A stretch of 64,000 nt of DNA. Origin: Naegleria lovaniensis (lineage: Eukaryota > Heterolobosea > Eutetramitea > Acrasida > Naegleriidae). The stretch is taken from contig NW_025407835.1 of the NCBI RefSeq assembly GCF_003324165.1, positions 186,001 to 250,000 of the forward strand, written 5' to 3'. Both the position numbers and the translations under genes were made by a program. Below the pieces are notes generated by a model, which was not told the origin of the DNA, did not search any database, and was given only the letters and a program-made list of their open reading frames with translations. Each line of letters starts with the position of its first letter. Within the stretch, counting starts at the first letter, position 1. Shown one piece after another: positions 52,639-63,286 of this stretch.

Positions 52639-52778
52639 ATATCTGTTAGAGTCGTCTCTTGGCTGATCTTCTCTAGGTTGTGGAAGTAACACATTGCAGC
52701 ATGCTCCACTAGTTGTGTCAATTATGATATTCGTAGGATCATCTTGTTGTTTCATTGGTCCGCATCTCGGTCATGGAT

Positions 52779-53345
52779 TTATTCATTGTCCTCAATTTCA
52801 ACATCGTCATCTTGTTGATGTTTCTTCTTCTTGGATTTCGAGGAGGATGTGTTTTGTAATTTCATTTCATTCTCCATCATGACATCTTGGTTAGCCTTGA
52901 GTTCTTGCATCTCTGCAAATCGTTTAGCAGAAACAGGAGCATAAATTAAATCAATATTAGTCTTCAACTCTCTAGCCACTTGCATCTTTCTGACCTTGAG
53001 AGAAGGAACCATTCTCTTAAAGTAGTAGGCACGTTGTCGTTGTTCTTGCACTTCGGAGACTCTCTTGATGGCATGGATCGTCTTGGCATACAATTCTCTG
53101 TCGTATTTGAGTGGAACATTTCTCTTCTTTTCAAATTCAAAGGTACTATCCACTGATAATTCCTTTCCGTTCTTTCTACGGTAGGCTTTGGTCCATCGCA
53201 GTCGGTTTGGATTCACTCGTCGTTCAAAGAGTCTACGAGCCTTCTTGGAAGAAAATCTAAATACTTTGCCATCATTTCTAACAAAGGTGATACCATGTCC
53301 TGGGTACATTGGAGCACCCGATACTGAGCATGTTTCAATACGCAT
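52779..53345 (-). CDS. RLP24: Ribosome-biogenesis protein RLP24 (eL24-like), zinc ligands lost
   Basis: Single exon, 188 residues. RLP24 joins the pre-60S particle in the nucleolus and is swapped for eL24 in the cytoplasm by the Drg1 ATPase. Strong family identity: MRIETCS, PMYPGHGITFVRNDGKVFRF, VNPNRLRWTKAYRR, GKELSVDSTFEFEKKRN and KYDRELYAKTIHAIKRV. The family's zinc finger normally carries two cysteine pairs, CxxC and CxxxC. Here the second pair is gone (FRFSSKKARR) and the first keeps one cysteine. The start is at the conserved MRI. The C-terminus is basic then acidic, as in other members. Confidence 0.9.
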   Translation of the reverse strand: MRIETCSVSGAPMYPGHGITFVRNDGKVFRFSSKKARRLFERRVNPNRLRWTKAYRRKNGKELSVDSTFEFEKKRNVPLKYDRELYAKTIHAIKRVSEVQEQRQRAYYFKRMVPSLKVRKMQVARELKTNIDLIYAPVSAKRFAEMQELKANQDVMMENEMKLQNTSSSKSKKKKHQQDDDVEIEDNE

Positions 53346-53709
53346 TGTGTGATGATGATTTTATGATGATGATGAGGTGTCAAGTAGGTTAAGAGGAGGT
53401 GATGAATTTTTTTCAAAATCAAAAAATAAAAAACTTCAAATAATTTGTTGCCCTTGTTTGTGATTTGTCAGCGTAAAAAACAAGGTTTGCCATAAGGACT
53501 TATGTCGTTTTCAGTACCAATAACCAAGCTTGATGATTCTTGTGTTCAGATATGAATGTTGATAATACCGCAACATGTTGTGAAAAACAAAAGGCCTCCT
53601 CATGAGTCTTCAAAGACAGAAATCACAAGACAGTCGTAACAATTTTTGCAGTACTTCCTTTTTGTTAGCTCCAATCGCAACCCTCTCTCGATTGCAATCA
53701 ATGGACTCA
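53346..53709. other. Intergenic stretch, no gene supported
   Basis: About 360 bases holding the RLP24 promoter and the 3' end of the next gene. A TGATGATG run sits near 53350. Confidence 0.45.
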
Positions 53710-54849
53710 TCACTTGCATGTCATGTTCAGGTTTGAGCCACATGAAAGCCACAATTTTCGATTGTCATCAGGATGAGAAGGAGTGAAACATTTAGCAACA
53801 TATCTATAGAATTGATCTAAGGTCACAATATCGTTCATTCTCAATTCTATGGCCAATTTCAGAAATTCATAGCTGTTGCAAGTGGACTTTTCAATAACAC
53901 TTGATGCCCGTGGTAATGCATGATCATTACATTTTTCAATCATAGCTCCATATTTTCCAATGTCATCTTTTGGCATGTTTTCATATTTCACAAGAGAGGC
54001 CACTAATTGAATGAAGGAATCATCTTCACATTTCGAGGATGCAACGAGTTTTGTAATGGTTGATGGGAGTTTTTTCTTTTTTTTCATCATTTCGTTTTTT
54101 TCATCTGAAGATCCTGTTACCATGGCTTCAGTATCAGTATCGCCATTTTCATCTTCGTCAAAGAGTGTTGAGTCCGTTGATTTCTCATTGGTTGCATTCG
54201 ATTGAATAAGGTCCACTTTCACAACCGAAAGATCGTCATAATCGAGATACATTTTGTATAAATCTCGTCCTTTAAACGACTCGGCATGATTGGTCGAGGT
54301 GTGATCCAATATTTCATGTAACGGATAACTCTTATTTGCTTTAAATACCTTGTCCAATCCCTTTAAAACAAAATTCTTTCCACTCACTTTTGCATGATAC
54401 TTTTTCAAACGATCACTCGTTGTCCAATCGTCCACATGTGTTTTAATAATTCGTAATAAATCCTCTCTATTGCTCGGAAAATATAATTCAGTACCAAAGG
54501 TAATTCCTGGATAAAAGTCATCGGTTCCAACGGCCCAATAAATCCGCAATTGTTTGATGAGTTGTTTAAAATTTTGAGTCTTTTTAGGCACTCGAGTTTT
54601 CATTTCAAATCGATAATACTCTGAAGAATCACTCACTGCTACAGCAATTTGTTCTCGATTACTACGCTCCGCTTTCTTATTACAAGCATCCTGGACCAAA
54701 TGACTCGACGGCACATGATAACATTCTAACGTTATGAACGATCCAGGAGCAAAGATATTTCTCCAGAGAGGATCATCACTCTCTGTTGTGCAAGGTGGTG
54801 GTTCTTTTCGTTTCTTGTGGCCAGACACTGGCACAACTGCAGGTAACAT
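53710..54849 (-). CDS. Unknown protein, paralogue of the next gene
   Basis: Single exon, 379 residues from ATG 54849; the frame opens further upstream without ATG. It shares a domain with the following gene (54952-56376): ITLECYHVPSSHLVQD here and IELECYHVPSEHILQD there, then MKTRVPKK/MKTRVSKQ, FYPGI, a FFP or YFP strand and GKNFVLKG/GKGFKLNG. The domain covers about residues 45-235. The C-terminal third is helical. I do not recognise the family and see no catalytic signature. Same-strand neighbour 100 bases away suggests duplication. Confidence 0.7.
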   Translation of the reverse strand: MLPAVVPVSGHKKRKEPPPCTTESDDPLWRNIFAPGSFITLECYHVPSSHLVQDACNKKAERSNREQIAVAVSDSSEYYRFEMKTRVPKKTQNFKQLIKQLRIYWAVGTDDFYPGITFGTELYFPSNREDLLRIIKTHVDDWTTSDRLKKYHAKVSGKNFVLKGLDKVFKANKSYPLHEILDHTSTNHAESFKGRDLYKMYLDYDDLSVVKVDLIQSNATNEKSTDSTLFDEDENGDTDTEAMVTGSSDEKNEMMKKKKKLPSTITKLVASSKCEDDSFIQLVASLVKYENMPKDDIGKYGAMIEKCNDHALPRASSVIEKSTCNSYEFLKLAIELRMNDIVTLDQFYRYVAKCFTPSHPDDNRKLWLSCGSNLNMTCK

Positions 54850-54951
54850 GTTACGCTCAGTTGCAATTTTTTTTGAAAGCACTAACTTTTTTAAAGTCGT
54901 GACTCGAGTGAAGATCCTTTCCGTGATGACGTTCCATCCATGATTTAGAAA

Positions 54952-56376
54952 TCAGGGATCTTTTATTTTGTAATTGGGATTGCTTCCATAGAGCTCACGA
55001 TGCATATTCAAGAATCGATAAATAATAGTGGGATCTGTATCGAGAGCATAGTCGTATGACTTTCGAAGATAATGTTGCCATCCTTTAAGCCATGACAACA
55101 AGCCACGTTCCATAAGTTCTCCCATCAAGGAGAGGAAATCCTTGTCCATGCTGTCACACGATTCAATCAAGCCTTCCAATGAAGTTGATGAAGAAATCGA
55201 AGAATTCTTTTCAACAAGCTCCTCCAACGTCGCAAGGTTATTGTTTTTACAATAGGTTAAAACGCATGTTTCTGAAATGTGTCCATGTTGATAGAGATAG
55301 ACAATTAATCGTTGCAGGTCAGAATCGCTCGAATGTGAAGCACTCACAATTTCATTCAGCTTATCTTCCACAAGTACTAATGAAGGATTAGATTTTGACT
55401 TTTTCTTGCGTGGCTCTGATATCGTCAATGCATTATCTTGTGACGCCATGATTGCTGGCGGGGAATGTGGATGAGAAAAGTCACTCATGACCAATTCATT
55501 ACTCATCTCTGAATCGTCATCATCACTACTTTCTGTACTGCTGGTGTGTAGTGCGCGGTTGCCTTGTTTTTTCCTTGTGGTGGTTGATGAAGATGGTTGA
55601 CCATCATCACCTATATTTCCACTAATTGTGTTTCGTTCTCTCTTCTTTTGTAAATTCTGTTTGCTCTTCTCTTCCTGTTGAATCTTTTGTTGCAATTTAA
55701 TCGCTCGTGGATCATTCTCATCACACAATCGAGGATTATACGTCGGCGGTGATAACAGTATTAACTTTCGTTCTCTATTCTTAAAAGAATCGTGATAATT
55801 TGTAGATGAGTTTTTGATAAGTACAATCAACGAGACCACGTCTTGTTTGGAATACTTGACTCCATTCAATTTAAATCCCTTTCCATTCACATTGACATGA
55901 TATATTTGATTATTTTCATCTTCAATATCTGGTGCAATCTTTTTCAGTATCTCGATGAGTTGATTCTTATCCACAGGAAAGAATAAATCTCCATCCCGAG
56001 TGGAAATCCCTGGATACAAGTAACCACTCTCGACATGCAAGTATAGTCGTAAATTCTTGAGTAGAAATGATCCATTCTTGAGTTGCTTGGAAACTCGTGT
56101 TTTCATTTGGAATACATCCTTGTATTGTTCGTTTTCAATTTCCTTCATGGTTTTACGTCCGGGTTTTTGATTGTACTTATCTTGCAAGATATGTTCCGAT
56201 GGTACATGATAGCACTCCAATTCTATGGCACCATCTTCTTGATTGGTTTGTGATTGAGATCTTGCATGAGTGGTTGTTGTTGTTGAAGATGAAGCGTTCG
56301 ATGATGATTGTTGTGCGTTGTTTGTTACTTGAGCCTCGAGTGCTTTGGTTAACAGTTCGAGGCCAAGGGGTATCAT
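54952..56376 (-). CDS. Unknown protein, larger paralogue with HVPSEH motif
   Basis: Single exon, 474 residues. It carries the same domain as the gene at 53710-54849, starting near residue 50 (IELECYHVPSEH) and including YPGISTRDGDLFFP and VNGKGFKLNGVKY. The middle is a Ser/Lys/Asp-rich linker (KQNLQKKRER, STESSDDDDSEM, KKKSKSNPS), probably disordered with a nuclear-type signal. The C-terminal 150 residues are helical. No known family was recognised. The HVPSEH word is kept in both copies and a looser form occurs in the third gene (56675-57769). Confidence 0.7.
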   Translation of the reverse strand: MIPLGLELLTKALEAQVTNNAQQSSSNASSSTTTTTHARSQSQTNQEDGAIELECYHVPSEHILQDKYNQKPGRKTMKEIENEQYKDVFQMKTRVSKQLKNGSFLLKNLRLYLHVESGYLYPGISTRDGDLFFPVDKNQLIEILKKIAPDIEDENNQIYHVNVNGKGFKLNGVKYSKQDVVSLIVLIKNSSTNYHDSFKNRERKLILLSPPTYNPRLCDENDPRAIKLQQKIQQEEKSKQNLQKKRERNTISGNIGDDGQPSSSTTTRKKQGNRALHTSSTESSDDDDSEMSNELVMSDFSHPHSPPAIMASQDNALTISEPRKKKSKSNPSLVLVEDKLNEIVSASHSSDSDLQRLIVYLYQHGHISETCVLTYCKNNNLATLEELVEKNSSISSSTSLEGLIESCDSMDKDFLSLMGELMERGLLSWLKGWQHYLRKSYDYALDTDPTIIYRFLNMHRELYGSNPNYKIKDP

Positions 56377-56674
56377 TGCAAGTGATCCTGAACAAATTTT
56401 TTTGCATCATTAAACAGCCATCTAAAAAGTTTTTTGTAGTTTTTTACAATTTCATCTAGCGTAATGAAATGAAAATAAGACATGAAAAAACATATCAAGG
56501 TTATTTTTAGATGTGGAATCCACACTGCTCTTAGACACGTTGTTCACACGCACTGACTGCTTTTAAATGACCCTCTTTCATGCCTTGCTTTCGTTTGTGG
56601 ATTGTCAGCCATTTGAACTCAAAAGGTATCGCGACAACAATGAGCTCGAGTTGTTTCAACGAAATGATCATTGT

Positions 56675-57769
56675 TTATTCTTTCAAGACAGTCTCTGTCA
56701 TGAATTCCATGACCTGATCAAAGCAATGAGAACATTCATCTTCTCCTGGAGACATTGATCTGGGACTCTTTGAGGTTAGACATTGTGAAAAGTCAATCAC
56801 AGAGAGTTGATTCCATGCCTCATCGTCCTCCAGCCCATCAATAATAAAAGAAGGAACTTTCTTTTCCAAGCATTGGTTGAGAGAACGTTTACAGAAATGT
56901 GTGGTGAGAGCATGAGAATAAATAATGGCCTCTCCCAAGCATGAATGTCCTCCTGGATGTATCTGAGCATCTGATTTGTTGATACAACTGTCGAGGATTG
57001 CACGCTCTTTTGATGCATGTTTCTGTGAAATTTCGTGCAACAATTTCGAGTTGAGATCTGACGTGTTGCCAGTATTAAATTGTGGTTGACTGACTGAATC
57101 ATGCGTCGTATGGTCATCATTGGTCTTTTTTCTTAATTCGTTCACAATGTTTGGGAATAATTGCTGAAATGATCCTTTTTGAGTTAACAACCTTTTGTGA
57201 GCAGTTAACTTGTTAAACATTTCAGCAAGTGCATTGTCCTGATGAAAACAATAAACTACTCGATCATAATCGATATTTAACGATGGTAAGTTAGAATACG
57301 ATGCAAATTGTTCTTCCTCTGAATCTCCTCTTTGATTAGCTGGAGTATCATCAGTGTTCCTCCTCATTAAGCTCCAATCCACTAATTCATCTCCCATGCA
57401 CGCTCGTAATCTATGTTCGCTTTGAGACTCGTCAGGCCTGCCAGCAAAAACTTGGCACATGACACACGCATTTTCTAAAATCATATCCTTGAGAGATTGA
57501 TACTTGTTCTCATGCTTTCGTTTCTCTTCCGATGATAAATTATTCGCTTTTCGATTATGGTAGTCTTGATAGGGATCTTTTCCTGATACATGTTCGGAAT
57601 CCACATGTTCTCTCAGATCAATCAATTTGTTCAATGCTTTGTATTGTCTAACTTTTTCAGCACAATTGGCATGAGCCTGGAAATTCCGATAATAAAATAA
57701 TTGTTCATCGGATTGCAAAACTGTTTCAACCCGAGGCGCCGAAGAGTGTGAAGATGTCCATTGTCCCAT
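56675..57769 (-). CDS. Unknown protein with possible N-myristoylation signal
   Basis: Single exon. ATG 57769 follows a run of A's and starts MGQWTSSH, a good N-myristoylation context; the longer start at 57817 would hide it. The product has 364 residues. A weak HVDSEHVSGKDPYQDY (residues ~71-86) recalls the HVPSEH word of the two neighbouring genes. CVMC at ~118 and several cysteines near the C-terminus (C..C, ECSHC) are present but do not form a clear finger. A conserved-looking part reads GGHSCLGEAIIYSHALTTHF. The family is unknown. It may be a more diverged member of the cluster. Confidence 0.65.
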   Translation of the reverse strand: MGQWTSSHSSAPRVETVLQSDEQLFYYRNFQAHANCAEKVRQYKALNKLIDLREHVDSEHVSGKDPYQDYHNRKANNLSSEEKRKHENKYQSLKDMILENACVMCQVFAGRPDESQSEHRLRACMGDELVDWSLMRRNTDDTPANQRGDSEEEQFASYSNLPSLNIDYDRVVYCFHQDNALAEMFNKLTAHKRLLTQKGSFQQLFPNIVNELRKKTNDDHTTHDSVSQPQFNTGNTSDLNSKLLHEISQKHASKERAILDSCINKSDAQIHPGGHSCLGEAIIYSHALTTHFCKRSLNQCLEKKVPSFIIDGLEDDEAWNQLSVIDFSQCLTSKSPRSMSPGEDECSHCFDQVMEFMTETVLKE

Positions 57770-58073
57770 TTTTTTTTGTAAAGTCCATGAATCTCTTTGC
57801 GAAATTAAGAGTGACACAGAGCGCGTTTAACTCCAGCTAAAATTTGCAGGCCATGTGTCATTTTAATTTTGTAAAGATCTGACAATAATATCTTTTCGAA
57901 ATTAAGAGTGCCACACAAGGTACGAGACACGCAACCAACCCACCAACAAACTTTGGCTCGAGTTAAACCACCGTGAGTCATTTAAGATTTAATGTTAAAT
58001 TTACTCTCTACACGAAATTATCCATGTTTTTCAAGCCATATATTTCAATGGCAACGTGTATTTTACAATGTAT
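57770..58073. other. Promoter and 3' flank between two minus-strand genes
   Basis: About 300 bases. It contains the direct repeat described separately and the 3' flank of the DGAT1 gene. No frame of interest was seen. Confidence 0.45.
57791..57917. repeat. Imperfect 30-base direct repeat, period 97
   Basis: ATCTCTTTGCGAAATTAAGA at 57791-57810 continues GTGACACAG; a near copy lies at 57888-57917 with GTGCCACAC. The core CGAAATTAAGAGTG is identical. The copies sit 22 bases upstream of the myristoylation-start gene, so they may be duplicated promoter sequence. Confidence 0.7.
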
Positions 58074-59833
58074 TTACATGCTATTTTCTCTCAATGCAGA
58101 TCTAAAGTATAACAATTCCATAATAGGGAAGCACAACAAGTATCCAAACCACAACAATACGTTTCCGAAACGTGTTCCCTTAAGCTTCTCAGTAAAGTAG
58201 AAGAGTGGTACTTGAGCAATAACCATTGTGAAAAAGTAAGGTCTAAAAACTCTAAACGTCATGATTAACACATATTCATGAAGAACTGCAGTAACAAAGA
58301 ATGTGGAAAGTGCTGCCCAAACTTTGTTAAATCCTTTCACTCTTCTCATAGATTCGACATAAATATGACGTGACATGAACTAAGGAAAGCGTTGTTAATT
58401 GTTAGCATTATTATTATTGTTAGCATGAAATACATTGTTGTCACGAACAACCTACCTTCAATACTGGTCTATTCCATAATCTCCAATATTGAGAAACACT
58501 TGTTGCGTTCCACCACTGTAGTCATACCATGATCATTATTTCATTGTTGGAAAGTTAAAAAAAACAATTCATACTTTGATCAAACTCAAGTCATTGATGG
58601 ACTTACCTCAAGATAAAATTCACGATCTGCATATCTTACGAGTTCAGCAGTGGCATTCAAGAAGCAATGAAAGACACAATAAAAGAGTAACATCCAAATA
58701 GCCATCGAGGGAATTGCCAAATTAATGATAAGATCGTACCAGTCATAGGATTCTATTTCTCCCAACAATGGAGCCATATATTTTTGCATGATGAAATACA
58801 TAAAGAGACAAATCACCAAACCACCTCCATATTCTCTAATCACAAAGACGTATGAAATATGGGGCGTTCTAGGAAAGTTGATTTCGTATACTAAACTTGG
58901 AATTCTGATATAATCCACATAATCACAGGCCAATAAATACAATTGTCTCCAGGTTGATAACTTTGGATCGAGTCTAATTTTCTCGTAACGAATGTTAAGA
59001 ATGGGTTTGAATCTATTCTCCTGATACTTTCCAGAATAAAACATTTCTTCTCTAAAGTATCGATTGGTAATGAAATAACTATGCATCTTGAAACTATTCA
59101 CAACAATTTGACATGCGAGTGCAGTTCTACACATGGCACTTAGACGATGAGAAGTGAATGCTAGATAGGATGGAACTCCAAACAAAATGGCTTGAGCCAA
59201 TACATAAATTGTACAATTCACAAACTCCATGAGTGGGGAAAGCCTCTTCTTTTGAGCGTACTTGATGAGAAGAAATTCACTCGTCACCGAATACACAAAG
59301 TTAAACGCAACGATGGCACCCCATAACAGCATTAAATATTCAATACCTTGCAACAAGTGAGTAAGAAGTGTAAAATCAATGAGATAACCCTCACTCCTCC
59401 AATTATTGTACATGATATTTCCTGACCAAGTGACCAGCAGTAAGCCAAATAAATTTAAAAACCCCTCACTGCTCTTAGCGTGGAATATGGATTGACGTGG
59501 CTGCGGAGGATGCGGAAATTGTCCAACACGTAGTTCTGGTTTATCTGAAGGTTCCGAACCTTCAGAAGAAAGTGACGATACTTCTTCCGTTTCCTCGCAA
59601 TGTGTTTTTCCAGTAGGGTTCAGTATGGAAGGAAGTTCAGGTTGGGCGTGATGAGTGGTTTTGGTTGATGTTGTTGTTTTGGAGGATTGACTGGGTAGGT
59701 CATTCTCATCTTTGGTATGAACTGTTAATATCGGAGTATGGTTGGTTGCTTCAGTAGAGGATGTAGGAGTTGATGTCTTATCAATGGGAGGTGTTGAAGA
59801 AGAGTTGACCTTCTTGGTACCCTTGTTTTTCAT
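58074..59833 (-). CDS. DGAT1: DGAT1-type acyl-CoA:diacylglycerol acyltransferase (MBOAT)
   Basis: Three exons: 59833-58607, 58515-58456 and 58379-58074, giving 530 residues. Splicing produces FYLE-WWNATSVSQYW-RLWNRPVLKFMSR, the MBOAT FYxDWWN motif followed by the WRxWNxPV run of DGAT1. The catalytic histidine is in FVTAVLHEYVL. Eight or more hydrophobic segments are present, after a ~125-residue disordered Ser/Thr-rich N-terminus typical of DGAT1. The enzyme makes triacylglycerol in the ER. The DWWN aspartate is glutamate here (EWWN). Sterol acyltransferase (ACAT) is the alternative, but WNxPV favours DGAT1. Start ATG 59833 is the first in frame. Confidence 0.88.
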
Positions 59834-60640
59834 TTTCAAATTGTTATTATTGTTTTCAATGGCCAACAGCTGTTTGAGTTTTGATTGGACTGTTGGAGAT
59901 GGGTTATACAACGAGTGGCTTGTGCTGCTTGTAAGATGGCTATGAGAAAGGTTGCAACCACTTCGGGCTTTTTTTGTTATTATTAAACTTGAGGTAACAA
60001 GTGATGTTTACACCAATTAACACAATATCCATTTCGGGGCGTCAAGTAGTAGAGGAACCAACAAAGTCTGAACGTGTGCTTGATAATCCGAAAGAGTTTA
60101 AGGAAGCTAACAACAGGTTGAAAGAGAGAAAGTGGAATGAACCGGTGACTTCATTTTCCAAATAGCTTTTGAGCAATCCGACACCAGTGGACTTCAATTT
60201 TGTGAGAGAGAAGGACGACCACTGTTTGTTTTGTGGGAGAATATTGTTATTGAGGCCTCTATTATACGCGCCAAGGGGACTATTCGAACTTTTCCCCGCT
60301 AAAACTAGACGTTACACCGTTATGCTCAACAATTCAAACATTCCCTCCCTTCAAAAATTCACAACTCAAAAAAAAGCTAAACACTTCACTGTGCAAGCAC
60401 CTAGTAGTAGTTGAAGCAGCGCTCCGTCAATTGGTACATCCATTGCTGTCATCATTTTCCAATCTACCTTTCCTTTCCATAGGTAGGATTTATTCATCTA
60501 GATTGTCATAGTTTGTGTGATTCCATTTCAACACACCCGCAACCTGTTCGATTATTGTCATCATACTCCGTCCGTAGTATTACTTTACATTCATTGCCAG
60601 TTCAATCATAAGACTCGCCGTCTATTAACCAGTTAGAACC
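59834..60640. other. Divergent region before ribonucleotide reductase
   Basis: About 800 bases between two divergent genes. It holds a possible 53-residue gene at 60004-60165 and another short open frame at about 60169-60414 without an ATG at its start. Otherwise promoter-like. No RNA gene recognised. Confidence 0.45.
60004..60165 (+). CDS. Possible small protein of 53 residues (tentative)
   Basis: A frame from ATG 60004 reads MFTPINTISISGRQVVEEP and continues charged, ending VTSFSK. Codon choice resembles neighbouring genes and the composition is hydrophilic, but the length allows chance. No family recognised. It lies in a divergent promoter region, so it could also be an upstream frame. 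Confidence 0.25.
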   Translation: MFTPINTISISGRQVVEEPTKSERVLDNPKEFKEANNRLKERKWNEPVTSFSK

Positions 60641-63103
60641 ATGTCATCCGACTCTTCCAATATTTTGGTCGTGAAACGAAGCCAAGAACGAGAGCCCTTC
60701 TCCAATGAGAAGATTAGAATTAGACTCCAAGACCATGTGAAAGGTCTCGAGCATATTAATATGGACTCGATTGTGGAAAAATTGAGATCCGAAATCCACA
60801 ATGATATTACCACAGAGAAACTCGACAACCTTCTCGCAGAATGTATTGCCTATATGGCTTATAGCCATCCTGATTATTTGAGACTTGCTGGACGAGTGAA
60901 GATTTCATCTCTCCACAAGAAGACAAAGGCCACCTTCTCTGAAGTAATTTCCGATTTACGTAATTTCATTCATCCAAGAACTGGATTGCCATCTCCATTG
61001 ATTTCCGAAGAGGTTTTCAATGTTGTTCAGCAACACAGCGAAACTCTCAATGCTGCTGTCAAGACTGAGAGAGATTATCAATTTGACTACTTTGGCTTTA
61101 AGACTCTTGAAAGAAGCTACTTGCTGAAACTAGGAGATGTCATTGCCGAACGTCCTCAACACATGTTCATGCGTGTGAGTTTGGGTATTCATGGCTCCGA
61201 TGTTGAGAAGGCTATTGAAACCTATGAATTACTCAGCACTGGTATGTTCATTCATGCCTCTCCAACTCTCTTCAATGCAGGTACTCCAACTCCTCAAATG
61301 AGTTCTTGCTTTTTGGTGGCCATGAAGGACGATTCCATCTCGGGAATTTATGATACCCTCAAGACTTGTGCTTTAATTTCCAAGAGTGCTGGAGGTATTG
61401 GTCTCTCTGTTCACAACATTCGTGCCTCAGGCTCTTACATTAGAGGTACCAACGGAACTTCTAATGGACTCATTCCCATGCTTCGTGTTTTCAATGATAC
61501 TGCCCGATATGTCGATCAAGGAGGTGGCAAACGAAAGGGAGCCTTTGCCGTTTATTTGGAGCCTTGGCATTCCGATATTTTTGATTTTTTAGATTTGAGA
61601 AAGAATACAGGCAAGGAGGAAATTCGAGCTCGAGATTTGTTTTTGGGTTTGTGGGTCAATGACTTGTTCATGGAACGTGTTAAGGAGGATGGAAATTGGT
61701 CTCTCTTTTGCCCAAATGAAGCTCCAGGACTTGCCGATACCTGGGGTGAGGAATTTAATCAATTATACACTCGTTATGAGAATGAAGGTCGTGCTCGTCG
61801 TGTGATTCGTGCCCAAGAGCTCTGGTTTGCTATTATTGAAGCACAAATTGAGACTGGTGTTCCTTACATGCTTTATAAGGATTCTTGCAATAGAAAATCG
61901 AATCAGCAAAATCTTGGTACCATCAAGTCTTCGAATTTGTGTACAGAGATTATTGAATATACAGCTCCTGATGAAGTCGCGGTGTGTAACTTGGCCAGTA
62001 TTGCTCTTCCAAAATATGTCAATGAGACGACTCGAACCTACGACCATCAACGATTGTTTGAAATTGTCAAGATTGCTACCAAGAATTTGAACAAGATCAT
62101 TGACAAGAATTATTATCCAGTTGAGGAAGCCAAAAAGAGCAATATGAGACATCGTCCTATTGGTTTGGGAGTTCAAGGATTGGCTGATGCCTTTATCAAG
62201 ATGCGTCTCCCATTTGAAAGTGAAGAAGCCAAGGTATTGAATCGAGAAATTTTCGAAACGATTTATTTTGCTGCATTGACTGCAAGTTGTGAAGTTGCCA
62301 TGGCTGAGGGACCTTACGAGACGTATGCAGGAAGTCCAATGAGTAGAGGTATTTTCCAACATGAATTTTGGACCTCTCAAGGTGAGCCTTTCGAAGGAAA
62401 AACCATCACAAGTGGAAGATGGGACTGGGAAGGTTTAAGACAACAAATTCTCAAGTTCGGAGTTCGTAACAGTTTGTTGGTGGCGCCAATGCCAACCGCT
62501 TCCACCAGTCAAATTTTGGGCAATAACGAATGTTTTGAACCATATACTTCGAATGTGTATACGAGACGTGTTCTGAGTGGTGAATATCCAGTGATTAATA
62601 GACATTTAGTGTCTGATTTGATTCAATTGGGAATGTGGAATCCAACGACTGTGAATCAAATTATTGCCAATAGAGGTTCTATTCAAAACATTGATGGAAT
62701 TCCTGACGACATTAAGGAATTGTACAAGACTGTTTGGGAAATCAAACAAAAGAGTTTGTTAGATCTTGCTATTGAGAGAGCTCCATTCATTGATCAATCT
62801 CAATCACTCAATGTCTTTATTGCAACTCCATCCATCTCGAAAATGTCTTCCATGCACTTTTATGCTTGGAGTAAGGGTTTAAAGACTGGCATGTATTATT
62901 TGAGAACACAACCAGCTGCAGATGCCATTCAATTCACAGTGGATCCAGCCATGATGAAGCAAAACAGTAGTGTCTCGACTGCTGCTGATCAAGAGCAAGA
63001 AAAGCCAGCATCCTCCACTCAAGAACAAGTTATTGTGTGCCGAAGAAAGAGAGGACAACCAACCACTGGTGATGAAGAAGAATGTTTGGTGTGTGGTGCT
63101 TAA
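60641..63103 (+). CDS. RNR1: Ribonucleotide reductase large subunit (class Ia, R1)
   Basis: Single exon, 820 residues, about the eukaryotic length. The enzyme reduces ribonucleoside diphosphates to deoxy forms in the cytosol with a small R2 subunit. An ATP-cone lies at about 5-95 ([20 protein letters not shown]). The core shows [20 protein letters not shown], then NLCTEIIEY and CNLASIALP, and [17 protein letters not shown]. Catalytic cysteines are in SSCF, LCTE and CNLA. The C-terminus ends EECLVCGA, the CxxC pair that re-reduces the active site. The start after TTAGAACC is the first in frame. Regulation by dATP through the ATP-cone is expected from the family. Confidence 0.97.
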   Translation: MSSDSSNILVVKRSQEREPFSNEKIRIRLQDHVKGLEHINMDSIVEKLRSEIHNDITTEKLDNLLAECIAYMAYSHPDYLRLAGRVKISSLHKKTKATFSEVISDLRNFIHPRTGLPSPLISEEVFNVVQQHSETLNAAVKTERDYQFDYFGFKTLERSYLLKLGDVIAERPQHMFMRVSLGIHGSDVEKAIETYELLSTGMFIHASPTLFNAGTPTPQMSSCFLVAMKDDSISGIYDTLKTCALISKSAGGIGLSVHNIRASGSYIRGTNGTSNGLIPMLRVFNDTARYVDQGGGKRKGAFAVYLEPWHSDIFDFLDLRKNTGKEEIRARDLFLGLWVNDLFMERVKEDGNWSLFCPNEAPGLADTWGEEFNQLYTRYENEGRARRVIRAQELWFAIIEAQIETGVPYMLYKDSCNRKSNQQNLGTIKSSNLCTEIIEYTAPDEVAVCNLASIALPKYVNETTRTYDHQRLFEIVKIATKNLNKIIDKNYYPVEEAKKSNMRHRPIGLGVQGLADAFIKMRLPFESEEAKVLNREIFETIYFAALTASCEVAMAEGPYETYAGSPMSRGIFQHEFWTSQGEPFEGKTITSGRWDWEGLRQQILKFGVRNSLLVAPMPTASTSQILGNNECFEPYTSNVYTRRVLSGEYPVINRHLVSDLIQLGMWNPTTVNQIIANRGSIQNIDGIPDDIKELYKTVWEIKQKSLLDLAIERAPFIDQSQSLNVFIATPSISKMSSMHFYAWSKGLKTGMYYLRTQPAADAIQFTVDPAMMKQNSSVSTAADQEQEKPASSTQEQVIVCRRKRGQPTTGDEEECLVCGA

Positions 63104-63286
63104 TCGTTCAATTGGATTATTGGATCATTGGATGAATCGATAGGCTCACTAAATGGACCGTCTCAACCAACAGATCTCAATTTTTATCAGCTTGTGTACA
63201 TTTAGCTCACATTTACACTTTAAGTAGTGCATGGTGTGAGTGAAATAACTCTCTAAATTATTATCAGTAAATTTATATATATTTCC

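Noticed and set aside
60169-60414. 81-codon frame with CLFCG before ribonucleotide reductase
   Set aside because: Begins at a TTG rather than ATG and shows no partner for the cysteines; likely chance.
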